Below, piece by piece: positions 1-8,587 of a DNA stretch of 64,000 nt. The DNA is from Bacillus methanolicus (GTDB lineage: Bacteria > Bacillota > Bacilli > Bacillales > Cytobacillaceae): positions 61,007-125,006 of the forward strand of contig NZ_VTQX01000009.1 of NCBI RefSeq assembly GCF_008764295.1, written 5' to 3'. Position numbers and translations under genes: made by a program. The first letter of the stretch is position 1, and each line of letters starts with the position of its first letter. The notes below the pieces were generated by a model, which worked only from the letters and a program-made list of their open reading frames with translations, made no database searches and was not told the DNA's origin.

Positions 1-496
1 TTGCCATGTAAAGAACTGTATTTAAACCGTTTCTCATCCGCTCTGTTTCCTCACGAATGCTAGACGATTCCGGCTCATCGAGCGTTTGCGCAGTTAATTC
101 AATCACAGATAGCGGCGTCTTCATTTGATGGACCCACCGATCCATAAATAACAAATGTTCATCCTGCCTCTCTTCTGCCTTTTGAATTTCTTCTAAATAC
201 AAACGATACTGAGAAACTAGCAACTGATCAAGTGCTTCAGAAATGGGGGCCTGCTCCGTAGTCTCCATTGATCCATCTAATGTTTCTATTGAATTTTGTA
301 ACCTATGGTAAAAATTTCTTCTGCTAATATATTGATAAATAAGATATGCAGTTAACGTCACAACAGAAAGAAAGACTGCATATATGATCACTCCCAAACC
401 CCGATAACCGTCGAGCCAAAATAGAGCAGGAATAAGAATACATTGAATCAATTGAATTCCAATAAGTAGTACATGCTCGCGGAGAAATAATTTCAT
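1..496 (-). CDS. Sensor histidine kinase, BceS-like (cut by left edge)
   Basis: Only the first 165 codons are in the window; the catalytic ATPase domain lies beyond the left edge. The visible part has two membrane segments (about residues 8-28 and 34-54) joined by a very short outside loop, then a cytoplasmic helix and the phospho-acceptor motif WVHQMKTPLSV. This layout is that of the intramembrane-sensing kinases (BceS/YvcQ/YxdK/GraS) that watch a peptide-antibiotic ABC transporter rather than binding a ligand outside. The ATG at 496 overlaps the TGA of the regulator gene by four bases (ATGA), so the two are co-translated. The transporter partner, if present, would be further left and is not seen. 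Family placement is from memory of the architecture and is fairly safe; the ligand is unknown. Confidence 0.8.
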   Translation of the reverse strand, partial: MKLFLREHVLLIGIQLIQCILIPALFWLDGYRGLGVIIYAVFLSVVTLTAYLIYQYISRRNFYHRLQNSIETLDGSMETTEQAPISEALDQLLVSQYRLYLEEIQKAEERQDEHLLFMDRWVHQMKTPLSVIELTAQTLDEPESSSIREETERMRNGLNTVLYMA

Positions 497-1197
497 CGTT
501 CTTCCCCATTCCATGTAATGCGTAGACGATAGCCTGCTCCTCGAACTGTTTCGACTGCATCCTCAATTCCTAACTCAGAAAACTTTTTACGCACACGTGT
601 AATATTTACATTCAGAGTATTTTCATCAACGTATGCTTGATCATCCCATAGTTTCTCTAATAGATCCTGTCGGCCAGCTACACGAGGATATCGTTCAAGC
701 AGCCTTTCGATAATATCTGATTCCTTTTTGGTTAATTGGGCTACTTTTTTTCCAAATCTAAGTTCTAACCGCTCTGGATATAAACTTAGTCCATTCTGGA
801 TAAGCATCCTTTCCTCAAATTTAGCTGCATATTCTCCGTATGCTCTTCGTAAATGACTTCGTATTTTCGCCATCACGATATCGGGATGGAATGGTTTTGT
901 GATAAAGTCATCGCCTCCATTTTCCAATGCCATTACTTGATCCATATCACCTGTACGAGCTGAAATAAAAATGACTGGGCATATGGATTCTTTGCGTACT
1001 TGTCTGCACCAATAATAGCCATCATAGCTAGGAAGATTAATATCTAGTAAAAGAAGGTGAGGCCTTACATTGCGAAATAAGTCCATTATGTTTTCAAATT
1101 CTTTCACCACGATAACCTCATATCCATATTTTTCGATATACGCGGATAAATGGTTTGCAATTTTTATATCATCTTCAACAATCATAATTCGATCCAT
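493..1197 (-). CDS. OmpR-family response regulator, BceR/YxdJ-like
   Basis: A 234-residue regulator with an N-terminal receiver domain (acid pocket near residues 8-10, phospho-acceptor Asp52 in LLLDINLP, conserved Lys near 100 in FITKPFHP) and a C-terminal winged helix (about 130-230, ending RGAGYRL). It should be phosphorylated by the kinase encoded immediately downstream with a four-base overlap. The ribosome site GGGAG lies just upstream of the ATG. Two-gene systems of this build usually induce a bacitracin- or cationic-peptide-export ABC transporter; no such transporter is next to it on the right, so any target would be off-window or elsewhere. Confidence 0.88.
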   Translation of the reverse strand: MDRIMIVEDDIKIANHLSAYIEKYGYEVIVVKEFENIMDLFRNVRPHLLLLDINLPSYDGYYWCRQVRKESICPVIFISARTGDMDQVMALENGGDDFITKPFHPDIVMAKIRSHLRRAYGEYAAKFEERMLIQNGLSLYPERLELRFGKKVAQLTKKESDIIERLLERYPRVAGRQDLLEKLWDDQAYVDENTLNVNITRVRKKFSELGIEDAVETVRGAGYRLRITWNGEER

Positions 1198-1386
1198 TTG
1201 TAATTTCTCCCTAATATTATATTTAAACCTAAGTTTAAGCGATCAGAGACAACCTATCAATGAACCTGTTGACAAAAAACATGAATCAATCGGTTACTAA
1301 TTTACTTCATATTCCCCTAAAAATTCGGATATTTTCATTAAATAGTGACTAACAAAAAAAATTCGGTGACAATAGGAGAAAAGGAT

Positions 1387-2067
1387 GTGCCTTTTGTGAA
1401 TAGCTTACTATTCTTTTTTCTAGGTTTCGCTTATCTCCTTTTATTAATATGGGGGATGATATTATCCAAAAAATATGGCTTACTCAATCTTTACAACTTA
1501 TTATTTCTCGTTATTATCGGACTTGTCTATGATAACTTTATCATCGCATTAGGAAGAGAAATTGGGGAAGGAAACACGCTTGAGAATTTAAGCTATCTTC
1601 GATTTTGGTTACATGCTCTTTTCACCCCAACTCTCATCCTTTCTGCCTTATACATTTGTCAAGAGTTTGGCTTCATCTGGGCGAAAAAAACTTTTTGGAG
1701 AACCGTTTTTTCCTTATTGACGATCGGACTAATCTTTTATGAACTTTTAACTTCTGTAAAAGGACTGGAACTGGAATCAGTTTGGAGGAATGGTGTACTG
1801 ACTTATGAGCCATCTGGAGATTCAAACAGCCCCATTATGGTAGGAGCCGTAACTTTAGTATTAATATTTATTGGCCTCATTTTTTTGAAAAAATTTCATT
1901 TTCCTTGGTTCTTTATCAGCACAATACTGATAATTTTGGGCGGTATTTCACAGATCTGGCTCAAAAATTTCCCGATTATGAATATATTAGAATTTCTTTT
2001 GGTCGCCTCATTACTTTTGACAAAGCAATTTCAAGTTCACCACCGACCGTCTAAAACGATGACATAA
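1387..2067 (+). CDS. Hypothetical polytopic membrane protein
   Basis: I do not recognise this family. The protein is almost entirely hydrophobic, with about seven predicted membrane segments and short loops; one longer polar loop (about residues 135-160) carries Glu and Asp. I chose the GTG at 1387 because AGGAG at 1374-1378 sits eight bases before it; an in-frame GTG at 1345 would add 14 residues but has no ribosome site. It precedes two uvsE genes on the same strand by about 55 bases, so it may be transcribed with them, and it is divergent from the BceRS-like pair. No catalytic motif is evident, so no function is proposed. Confidence 0.65.
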   Translation: MPFVNSLLFFFLGFAYLLLLIWGMILSKKYGLLNLYNLLFLVIIGLVYDNFIIALGREIGEGNTLENLSYLRFWLHALFTPTLILSALYICQEFGFIWAKKTFWRTVFSLLTIGLIFYELLTSVKGLELESVWRNGVLTYEPSGDSNSPIMVGAVTLVLIFIGLIFLKKFHFPWFFISTILIILGGISQIWLKNFPIMNILEFLLVASLLLTKQFQVHHRPSKTMT

Positions 2068-2122
2068 AGCAAATATTTTATGTACTGGTACTCATCAAAA
2101 TGTGAAATCAAGGGGAAAGCAG

Positions 2123-3073
2123 ATGAAAATTCGTTTCGGATATGTAGCAAATGCTTTAGATCTATGGGATGCAAGCCCATCAAAATCTTTAACTTTTACA
2201 CGTTATTCAACTCTTCCCAAACACGAACGGCTAGAAAAACTAAAATCCGTTACTGCCCAAAACTTAAAGCATACAAAAAGAATTTTGTACTACAATGTTG
2301 CCCATGAAATTGAATTATATCGTTTTTCAAGTTCTCTTGTCCCTCTTGCTACCCATCCTGAAGTGATGTGGGATTACTTAACACCTTTTAAAGACGAGTG
2401 GGATGAGCTCGGAGCACTTATTCAGCAATTTAATCTTCGGGTCAGCTTTCACCCAAGTCAATACACCCTTTTCACAAGTCCAAGAGAAGAGGTAACAAGT
2501 AATGCTATTAACGATATGGAATATCATTTTAATATGCTTCGAGCCATGAATGCACTTAATACTGGCATTATTAATATTCATATCGGAGGTGCCTATGGAG
2601 ATAAAAGTGTAGCTTTGCAGCGTTTTCGTCATAATTTAAAACAATTGCCAGATGAAATTAAGAAGTATATGACACTTGAAAACGATGATAAAACTTATAA
2701 TGTCCGGGATACACTTAATAAATGTGAAACCGAGAACATTCCTATGATACTCGATTATCATCATTATATGGCAAATTACGGAAACGAGGATCTCTCAGAT
2801 TTCTTGCCACGCATTTTCAGCACATGGAAAAAAACGATCCCAAAGGTCCATGTTTCTTCCCCCAAGTCTGAGCTGGCCTATCGTTCTCATGCCGATTTTG
2901 TCTCATTAGATTTTGTGTTACCCTTTTTAAGAATGGCAAAAGATATAGATCAAGATTTCGATATTATGGTCGAGGCAAAACAGAAAAATCTTGCCATGCA
3001 CAAATTAATTGATGATATTACTTCTATTCGGGGAGTTAAACGCATAACAGCTTCTTCGATCGAATGGTCGTGA
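2123..3073 (+). CDS. uvsE: UV DNA damage endonuclease UvsE
   Basis: UvsE (UVDE) is a cytoplasmic TIM-barrel endonuclease that nicks DNA 5' to UV photoproducts and some other lesions, starting an excision route independent of UvrABC. The 316-residue protein keeps the expected metal ligands at the family's spacing: His110 (SFHPSQ), His153 (NIHIGG), Glu186 (LENDDKTY), Asp211 and His214 (DYHHY), His243 (VHVSSPKS), His256 and Glu284 (VEAKQK). Length matches B. subtilis UvsE/YwjD. The start is the ATG at 2123, behind AAGGGGAAAG; a GTG at 2102 lacks a good site. A second, divergent copy follows 29 bases later. Confidence 0.95.
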   Translation: MKIRFGYVANALDLWDASPSKSLTFTRYSTLPKHERLEKLKSVTAQNLKHTKRILYYNVAHEIELYRFSSSLVPLATHPEVMWDYLTPFKDEWDELGALIQQFNLRVSFHPSQYTLFTSPREEVTSNAINDMEYHFNMLRAMNALNTGIINIHIGGAYGDKSVALQRFRHNLKQLPDEIKKYMTLENDDKTYNVRDTLNKCETENIPMILDYHHYMANYGNEDLSDFLPRIFSTWKKTIPKVHVSSPKSELAYRSHADFVSLDFVLPFLRMAKDIDQDFDIMVEAKQKNLAMHKLIDDITSIRGVKRITASSIEWS

Positions 3074-3102
3074 TGAAAAACGATATGGATGAGGTGGAAT
3101 AA

Positions 3103-4068
3103 ATGACCATTGTCCGTCTTGGTTATGTAGCAATGAGTATGGAACTAAAAAACGCATCTCCTTCTAAAACGATGACTTTCGCCCAATTTAAAAAAATTGA
3201 TGATAGAAAAGCAGCTATTCGCAAATTGGAGCGTATTGCCCTTTTAAATTTACATAATACGTTAAGGCTGTTAAAACATAATGCAGCTTCGGACATTCAT
3301 TTTTACCGCCTATCCTCGCGACTAATTCCTTTAGCAAACCATGAAGAACTTCGTGATTGGAATTATCTCCAACCTTTAAAAGATTCCTTACGCGAAATAG
3401 GAGATTTCGTTAAAAAACATGAGATGAGAGTTGATTTTCATCCTGATCACTTCGTCCTCCTAAATTCTAAACAGAAGGAGATCCTAAAAAACTCTATAAA
3501 AACCTTAAAAATGCACTTTTTATTGTTGAAAGAAATGGGGATAAACACGACACATCGCTGTGTCATGCATATTGGCGGCAACTATAAGGAAACAGAAAAA
3601 TCACTTGAGCAATTTGTGGAAAACTGGATGGTCGTACCTAGACCTATTCAAAATATGATTATGCTTGAGAATGACGATACTTCCTTCACTTTAAACGATA
3701 CTCTTTACCTATGTGAAAAACTAAATATTCCTCTAGTTTTCGATTATCATCATCATCTTGCTCATCATCAAGATGATGACTGGGAAAAACAGTGGGAAAG
3801 AGTCGTTCAAACGTGGAAGCATTCACCACTTCCGATAAAAATGCATATATCCAGTCCAAAGAGTAATAAAGCTTTCCGTCATCACTCCGATTATGTGGAC
3901 ATAGATATGTTTTTTAAATTTCTTAAATTTATAAAGGGGAGCATCCCTCAGATTGACTGTATGATTGAAGCGAAGCGAAAAGATGAGGCTCTTTTTACAT
4001 TAATGAAAGAAATAAAAAACAGGGAGGATTTTGAAACGATTGATGGCTCAACTTTTCGACTAAAGTAA
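3103..4068 (+). CDS. Second UvsE-family UV endonuclease paralogue
   Basis: A 321-residue protein homologous along its whole length to the UvsE just upstream. Predicted metal ligands are all retained: His113 (DFHPDH), His156 (VMHIGG), Glu189 (LENDDTSF), Asp214 and His217 (DYHHH), His248 (MHISSPKS), His261 and Glu289 (IEAKRK). It therefore looks active, but many surface positions and the region around the family's lesion-probing residues differ from the first copy (for example HPDHFVLL against HPSQYTLF). A run of His and Asp follows the DYHHH motif. GAGGTGG precedes the ATG. The tandem arrangement suggests duplication or acquisition of a paralogue with a different lesion preference; this is inference. 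Confidence 0.88.
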   Translation: MTIVRLGYVAMSMELKNASPSKTMTFAQFKKIDDRKAAIRKLERIALLNLHNTLRLLKHNAASDIHFYRLSSRLIPLANHEELRDWNYLQPLKDSLREIGDFVKKHEMRVDFHPDHFVLLNSKQKEILKNSIKTLKMHFLLLKEMGINTTHRCVMHIGGNYKETEKSLEQFVENWMVVPRPIQNMIMLENDDTSFTLNDTLYLCEKLNIPLVFDYHHHLAHHQDDDWEKQWERVVQTWKHSPLPIKMHISSPKSNKAFRHHSDYVDIDMFFKFLKFIKGSIPQIDCMIEAKRKDEALFTLMKEIKNREDFETIDGSTFRLK

Positions 4069-4098
4069 TGATATGCTTGTCTTGCTTTGTCGAAAAAT

Positions 4099-4132
4099 AA
4101 AAAGGTGAAAGCAATCTGATTTCACCTTTTTT
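4099..4132. terminator. Bidirectional intrinsic terminator
   Basis: A perfect stem AAAAAGGTGAAA / TTTCACCTTTTT with a nine-base loop lies between the convergent uvsE pair and the carboxymuconolactone decarboxylase-like gene. The T-run is present on both strands, so it can end transcription from either side. Confidence 0.9.
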
Positions 4133-4142
4133 CAATGCAATT

Positions 4143-4502
4143 TTATTGTTTTAATTGGTTCATTTCTTGGATACATTCCTGAACAAGGGTCACACCCTGA
4201 CTCATTGAAGCTCCTCCACCAAATGCTACAGTAACACCAACTGCTTCAAGGATTTCTTGCTCCGAACACCCTTGATCAAGACATCCTTTCGTATGATAGA
4301 TGATACAATACTCATCTTGTGCATGAATACTAATACCTAATGCAATCAATTGTTTTTGCTTTTGTGATAATGCCCCTTCTTTAAAGCACTCTTCAGTTAA
4401 AGCATTGAACTGTCTCGTAAATCCAGGCATTTTTGTGGCAAACTGGCCAATTCCTTCTTTGTACTTTATCAGTGCTTCTTCAGTAGAACTTCTCGCTTCC
4501 AA
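4143..4502 (-). CDS. Carboxymuconolactone decarboxylase family protein (AhpD-like)
   Basis: A 119-residue all-helical single-domain protein of the carboxymuconolactone decarboxylase/AhpD family. The active-site helix reads [11 protein letters not shown]: a Cys followed four residues later by His, with a second Cys further on, rather than the CxxC of true AhpD. Such proteins often act as small thiol peroxidase-type or decarboxylase enzymes, but the substrate cannot be read from sequence. The start is the TTG at 4502 with GGAG about ten bases upstream. It stands alone, convergent to the uvsE genes and divergent from splA. Confidence 0.8.
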   Translation of the reverse strand: MEARSSTEEALIKYKEGIGQFATKMPGFTRQFNALTEECFKEGALSQKQKQLIALGISIHAQDEYCIIYHTKGCLDQGCSEQEILEAVGVTVAFGGGASMSQGVTLVQECIQEMNQLKQ

Positions 4503-4573
4503 GTATCACCAACTCCATTTCGATATTGATGTCAATCAACGTTATTATGAGCAAAATCCCCCTTTTTTAACAA

Positions 4574-4610
4574 TTGATTTTTGCTCATTTCCTCTTCTGA
4601 ATACCATGAA
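4574..4610. repeat. 37-bp imperfect direct repeat, copy 1 (left of splAB)
   Basis: This 37-base stretch recurs at 6067-6103 in the same orientation with only a few substitutions and one compensated gap. The two copies bracket the splAB operon. It contains, on the minus strand, the motif AAATGAGCAAAAATC that also occurs elsewhere in the window. Confidence 0.6.
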
Positions 4611-4739
4611 GTCAACGTCCCACAAAAAAAAACAGAAGTATTGTTTACCCAAGAAATTTTTCCAAAATAAAATACTCATAATTAACAGCATAAACAGACA
4701 AAATTTTAATAATGTTTAAATCTTTGAAAAGGTGATGGA

Positions 4740-5006
4740 ATGGAACAGTCAAATCGGATTCAAGATTATCAAGCTGGAGACATTGTTTATGTTTTTTACC
4801 GTAACCCTCATACTCAGGATGTAGCCAATATCCAGGCAGCAGCCGTTGTGAATCATCCAGAGAAAGAGAATGAACTTGCTTTGTTTTTGTATGAAACATA
4901 TTATCCACTTTCAGATGAAGTGGCGATCTATAAACAGAGGAAGAAGCCAATCAAGCCTATCATTACTACTATGGGGACGCTTCAGAAGGGGTATTGGAAT
5001 GAATAA
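4740..5006 (+). CDS. splA: SplA, regulator of the spore photoproduct lyase operon
   Basis: An 88-residue protein matching B. subtilis SplA: the region from GDIVYVFYRNPH to ELALFLYETYYPL is the family's signature. SplA is a TRAP-like negative regulator of the splAB operon, which is expressed in the forespore late in sporulation. AGGTGATGG precedes the ATG. The stop codon overlaps the splB start (ATGAATAA), showing tight co-translation. I could not identify a convincing sigma-G promoter in the 240 bases upstream, although forespore expression is expected from the family. Confidence 0.9.
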   Translation: MEQSNRIQDYQAGDIVYVFYRNPHTQDVANIQAAAVVNHPEKENELALFLYETYYPLSDEVAIYKQRKKPIKPIITTMGTLQKGYWNE

Positions 5007-6027
5007 ACCATTTACACCAAAATTAGTCTATTTTGAGCCAAAGGCTTTAGACTACCCTTTAGGAAAAGAGCTTTTTGACAAATTTGAAAAATCAGATGTG
5101 GAAATAAGATATACAACATCACATAACCAAATAAGAAACTTACCTGGAGACAGCGATTTTCAAAAATATAGAGTAGCGAAGTCTACACTTGTAGTAGGAA
5201 TTAGAAAAACACTAAAATTCGACACCTCCTTGCCTTCGGCAGAGTATGCAATCCCTTTCGCAACAGGCTGCATGGGGCATTGTCATTATTGTTATTTACA
5301 AACTACGATGGGAAGCAAGCCCTATATCCGGACATATGTGAATGTTGAGGAGATTTTATCTGCAGCTGATCAATATATAGAGGAAAGGGCTCCTGAGGTA
5401 ACAAGATTTGAAGCATCATGCACGTCTGATATTGTAGGAATTGATGCTTTAACCCATACACTGAAAAGAGCGATTGAACATTTTGGTCAATCAGAGCTAG
5501 GAAAATTAAGATTCGTCACGAAATTCCATCATGTTGATCATCTACTTGATGCAAAACATAATGGAAAAACACGGTTTCGGTTTAGTATTAATGCTGATTA
5601 TGTCATTAAAAACTTTGAGCCAGGAACATCTCCATTAGAGAAACGAATTGAAGCAGCCGGAAAAGTTGCCAGAGCTGGTTATCCACTTGGCTTTATCGTC
5701 GCTCCCATTTATTTGCATGAAGGATGGGAAGAAGGTTATTATCACATGTTTGAGCGCTTGGAAGCAGAGTTGCCACCCGAAGCGAAAAAAGATCTCACTT
5801 TTGAATTTATTCAACATCGTTTTACAAAGCCAGCGAAGCGGGTGATTGAAAAAAACTACCCCATGACGAAATTAGAATTGGACGAAGAGAAACGAAGGTA
5901 TAAATGGGGGAAGTATGGTATTGGAAAGTATATTTATCAAAAGGATGAAGAAGAAGATATTAAATCCCATCTTTATTCCTATATGGAAAAGTTTTTTCCT
6001 GATGCGATTTTAGAATATTTCACCTAA
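4999..6027 (+). CDS. splB: Spore photoproduct lyase SplB (radical SAM)
   Basis: SplB is a radical-SAM enzyme that directly reverses the spore photoproduct (5-thyminyl-5,6-dihydrothymine) during germination. The 342-residue protein has the same length as the B. subtilis enzyme, the [4Fe-4S] motif at Cys91, Cys95 and Cys98 (CMGHCHYC), Tyr97 and Tyr99, and the H-atom donor Cys141 (EASCTSD) at exactly the expected position. The true start is the ATG at 4999 behind GAAGGGG; longer upstream reading is spurious. With the two upstream uvsE genes it makes a UV-repair island and shows that the organism forms endospores. Confidence 0.97.
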   Translation: MNKPFTPKLVYFEPKALDYPLGKELFDKFEKSDVEIRYTTSHNQIRNLPGDSDFQKYRVAKSTLVVGIRKTLKFDTSLPSAEYAIPFATGCMGHCHYCYLQTTMGSKPYIRTYVNVEEILSAADQYIEERAPEVTRFEASCTSDIVGIDALTHTLKRAIEHFGQSELGKLRFVTKFHHVDHLLDAKHNGKTRFRFSINADYVIKNFEPGTSPLEKRIEAAGKVARAGYPLGFIVAPIYLHEGWEEGYYHMFERLEAELPPEAKKDLTFEFIQHRFTKPAKRVIEKNYPMTKLELDEEKRRYKWGKYGIGKYIYQKDEEEDIKSHLYSYMEKFFPDAILEYFT

Positions 6028-6066
6028 AGGGATTGAACATCCGTATTTTTTTCACATTAGTTGATG

Positions 6067-6103
6067 TTGATTTTTGGCTCATTCTCTCTCTGAATACCAC
6101 GAA
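6067..6103. repeat. 37-bp imperfect direct repeat, copy 2 (right of splAB)
   Basis: Second copy of the repeat at 4574-4610, lying 40 bases after splB. It carries the full minus-strand motif AATGAGCCAAAAATC. The pair in direct orientation around splAB could mark an old insertion or recombination event. Confidence 0.6.
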
Positions 6104-6257
6104 CCAATGTTTTCATAGAATATTTAATAGAGTATTTAACAATGCCTTACGAGGTCTTAAAAACAAGGTCTATGCAGGCGATGCTTACTTTTGCTTCCAT
6201 GAACTTAAAAAAGATGGCGACTTGGACTTGGCAAACTGCTTGAGTCGAGCGAAACTA

Positions 6258-6390
6258 GTTGATTGGAGTGGAGGGTGCTTGACTCCTGGGGGATTTGCAG
6301 GACAGGTGAGATCCCGCAGGAGCGACAGCTCTGAGGAAGCTCACCGCCTGCCCCCCGGAAAGCAAGTGCCCGGAGCGGAAATTAACAGAT
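6258..6390 (+). repeat. Bacillaceae-type intergenic palindromic repeat, copy 1
   Basis: A GC-richer block inside an otherwise AT-rich 400-base gap (6028-6430). It can fold: CAGGTGAG near 6300 pairs with CTCACCGCCTG near 6340. Its right end (aagcaagtgcccggag then aaattaac) recurs in degenerate form, inverted, at 10802-10915. I know this kind of element as a common, unannotated intergenic repeat in Bacillus and relatives. A 127-codon open frame crosses it but has no protein-like composition, so I do not call a gene here. Confidence 0.65.
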
Positions 6391-6430
6391 TTTTACTGCT
6401 AACTATCCAAAAATGACAAAAGATTTCTTT

Positions 6431-7321
6431 TTAGTAATTGGCAAAACGTTCCTCAATTAAGTCTTTAAATTGTTTCATCCGCATATTCATGTTCGTATTT
6501 CTTTTGACAATAAAACCTATTTCCCAAATAGCCGTAGGAACGTTAATGGGAATGCTGGTAATGGCACTGTATGATTCGATCTCTGTTAAACTGCCAATAA
6601 AAATGAATATTCCTTTATTGAGAGTGACAAATTCATAAGCTAGGTTTAAATCATGACTTAACTTACTAAAAATAGTTGGCCTAATTCCTTCTTTTTCAAA
6701 ATGCTCCATCACCACTTCCGGCAATCGAAAAGTGTCATCAATTAGAATCAGCTTTTCATTTTTAAGCTCGGTAAACGTAATGCTATCTTTTTTAGAAATC
6801 GGATGCTCTTTATTAACAATTGCCACAATCTGATGCTTCATTAAAGGAGAATAAGAAAAGTCAGTATGATTTCTTGGATTTGCAGTCAGAGCCATATCAA
6901 GTGTCCCAGCTAATACATTTGCTTCACATACTTTATCATTGTATTCAAAAATATCGATCTCGATGCCCATTTCTTCCTTCCCAAGCTGTAAAATCTCTTT
7001 GCCGCTTAATATTCTTAATGTCCCTGGCGAAAAACCTACTTTAAGCCTGTTGTGTTCACATTCAATTTTCCGCTGTACATCATTAGTAAACTGTTCAAAT
7101 TGCTCAATGAGAGTTCCGGCCTTAGAATGCAGATACGTTCCTAATTCTGTAAGCGTCACACCACGTGAATTCCGGTAAAACAGTTCTGCTCCCATTTCCT
7201 TTTCAAGATTGCGGATCGTCCTGCTAAGAGCCTGCTGGGTCATGTAAAGCTCTTTAGCCGCTTTCGTTAAGTTTTTTGTTTCACATACTTTAAGAAAGCA
7301 CTTTAGTTCAGCAATATCCAT
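6431..7321 (-). CDS. LysR-family transcriptional regulator
   Basis: A 296-residue LysR regulator: N-terminal winged helix (residues 1-60, with FLKVCETKNLTKAAKELYMTQ typical of the family), linker helix, and a periplasmic-binding-like effector domain (about 90-290). GAGGTGAT precedes the ATG. It is the last gene of a minus-strand group with the flavin reductase and alcohol dehydrogenase, which it probably controls. A hairpin followed by a T-run lies just before its ribosome site, so its level may be set by partial termination or by its own promoter there. The co-inducer is unknown. Confidence 0.9.
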   Translation of the reverse strand: MDIAELKCFLKVCETKNLTKAAKELYMTQQALSRTIRNLEKEMGAELFYRNSRGVTLTELGTYLHSKAGTLIEQFEQFTNDVQRKIECEHNRLKVGFSPGTLRILSGKEILQLGKEEMGIEIDIFEYNDKVCEANVLAGTLDMALTANPRNHTDFSYSPLMKHQIVAIVNKEHPISKKDSITFTELKNEKLILIDDTFRLPEVVMEHFEKEGIRPTIFSKLSHDLNLAYEFVTLNKGIFIFIGSLTEIESYSAITSIPINVPTAIWEIGFIVKRNTNMNMRMKQFKDLIEERFANY

Positions 7322-7342
7322 TGGGCATCACCTCAAAAAAAT

Positions 7343-7373
7343 AAGAGCTTATACCTATAGTATACAAGCCCTT
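7343..7373 (-). terminator. Terminator-like hairpin directly before the lysR ribosome site
   Basis: On the minus strand the arm AAGGGCTTGTATAC pairs with GTATAAGCTCTT around a five-base loop and is followed by ATTTTTTT, then within a few bases by the GAGGTGAT ribosome site of the LysR gene. The core TATAC-N5-GTATA is also a possible LysR binding palindrome. It may be a terminator after the dehydrogenase, an autoregulatory site, or both. Confidence 0.55.
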
Positions 7374-7420
7374 AAAAAGGAATGCCGTTCGAACTAATGA
7401 ACATTAAGCAACATTATTAT

Positions 7421-8563
7421 CTAATCGTTTACATATATGGCGTTGAGTATCGTCATAACCTCATCTTTTGACAATTCTTTTGGGACGTAGTGAAAACAAA
7501 CATCTTCCATTACCATCGGAGCTAATCCCAATAGCTCTTCATTTGCTATTCCAAGCTCCTTGACAGTAGGCATTCCGATCGTCCTATTTAATTCCCGTAT
7601 CGCCACTGCAACAAATTGACCAATCTCTTCTGCTGTTTCATCGCCAGTATAGGAAATTCCCATTGCTTCTCCTATAAGTTTAACCTTACTAGGGTTTGAC
7701 TTCACCGCATATTTCATTACTTCCGGCAGAGCAAGGGCACAAATAATACCATGCGCTTTATGAAATGTAGCACCAACAGCATGGGCAATCGCATGTCCAA
7801 GATGCACTAAAGCATCATTAAAAGCCATTCCGGCAAAATTACTAGCTAATAGAAGTTTTTCACGTGCCTCGATATTTTTCCCATCTGCTACTGCAATCGG
7901 AAGATACTTCGTAACATTTCTAATTGCCTCCAAGGCTAAGAGTTCTGATTTAGGATTAGAATACTTCGTTGTGATCGCTTCAGCAGCATGTGCAAATGTA
8001 TCCATGCCCGTATAGGCAGTTACATGCTGAGGTACATCCAATGTTGCTTCTGGATCTAAAATTCCTAGTGTAGCAGGGCAAAGAACGGCGCTTTTCACTT
8101 GTTTAGCCGTATCTGTAACCACACCCATTATGGTACTTTCACTGCCCGTTCCTGCTGTTGTCGGAATGAGAACAACCGGAACACCTGGGGTGTAAATAGG
8201 GTTGCCAAAATACTGATTAATAGGAAGTGGATTGTTGACTAAAACGTTGATCGCTTTTGCTGCATCCAACACGCTTCCACCTCCAAAAGCAACGATGCCA
8301 TCAACCTGTTCAGCTTTTGCTAATTTGCCTCCTTCATTGACAATATAATCCGGCGGATCAGGAACAATCTTTGTAAATGGGACAACTTTAATCCCTGACT
8401 CTACTAAACTATCATAACAATTCCGATATGCCTTTAGTTTAGAAATCGTTTCGTCTGATACAAGCATTACCTTTTTACAGCCTAACTTTTTTACTTCCTC
8501 CCCTGTATGGCGAATGGTTCCTGTCCCAAAAATAATCGGACATAACTGTGCATATTTTGCCAT
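7421..8563 (-). CDS. Iron-containing alcohol dehydrogenase
   Basis: A 380-residue group III NAD(P)-dependent alcohol dehydrogenase. The N-terminal dinucleotide domain carries GGGSVLDAAK (about residue 95) and TTAGTGSE (about 137); the helical metal domain carries an Asp near 190 and the iron-binding stretch HLGHAIAHAVG followed by KAHG. It should interconvert an alcohol and an aldehyde or ketone. I start at the ATG at 8563 because GAGGAG lies eight bases before it; a GTG three codons earlier overlaps that site. It follows the flavin reductase by 24 bases and precedes lysR, so the three look like one regulon handling a carbonyl or enone compound. The real substrate is unknown. Confidence 0.9.
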   Translation of the reverse strand: MAKYAQLCPIIFGTGTIRHTGEEVKKLGCKKVMLVSDETISKLKAYRNCYDSLVESGIKVVPFTKIVPDPPDYIVNEGGKLAKAEQVDGIVAFGGGSVLDAAKAINVLVNNPLPINQYFGNPIYTPGVPVVLIPTTAGTGSESTIMGVVTDTAKQVKSAVLCPATLGILDPEATLDVPQHVTAYTGMDTFAHAAEAITTKYSNPKSELLALEAIRNVTKYLPIAVADGKNIEAREKLLLASNFAGMAFNDALVHLGHAIAHAVGATFHKAHGIICALALPEVMKYAVKSNPSKVKLIGEAMGISYTGDETAEEIGQFVAVAIRELNRTIGMPTVKELGIANEELLGLAPMVMEDVCFHYVPKELSKDEVMTILNAIYVND

Positions 8564-8587
8564 GTTATACACTCCTCCTCACCTTTT

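Noticed and set aside
6033..6416. 127-codon open frame after splB
   Set aside because: It runs through the intergenic repeat at 6258-6390, has no ribosome site and its translation has no protein-like pattern.
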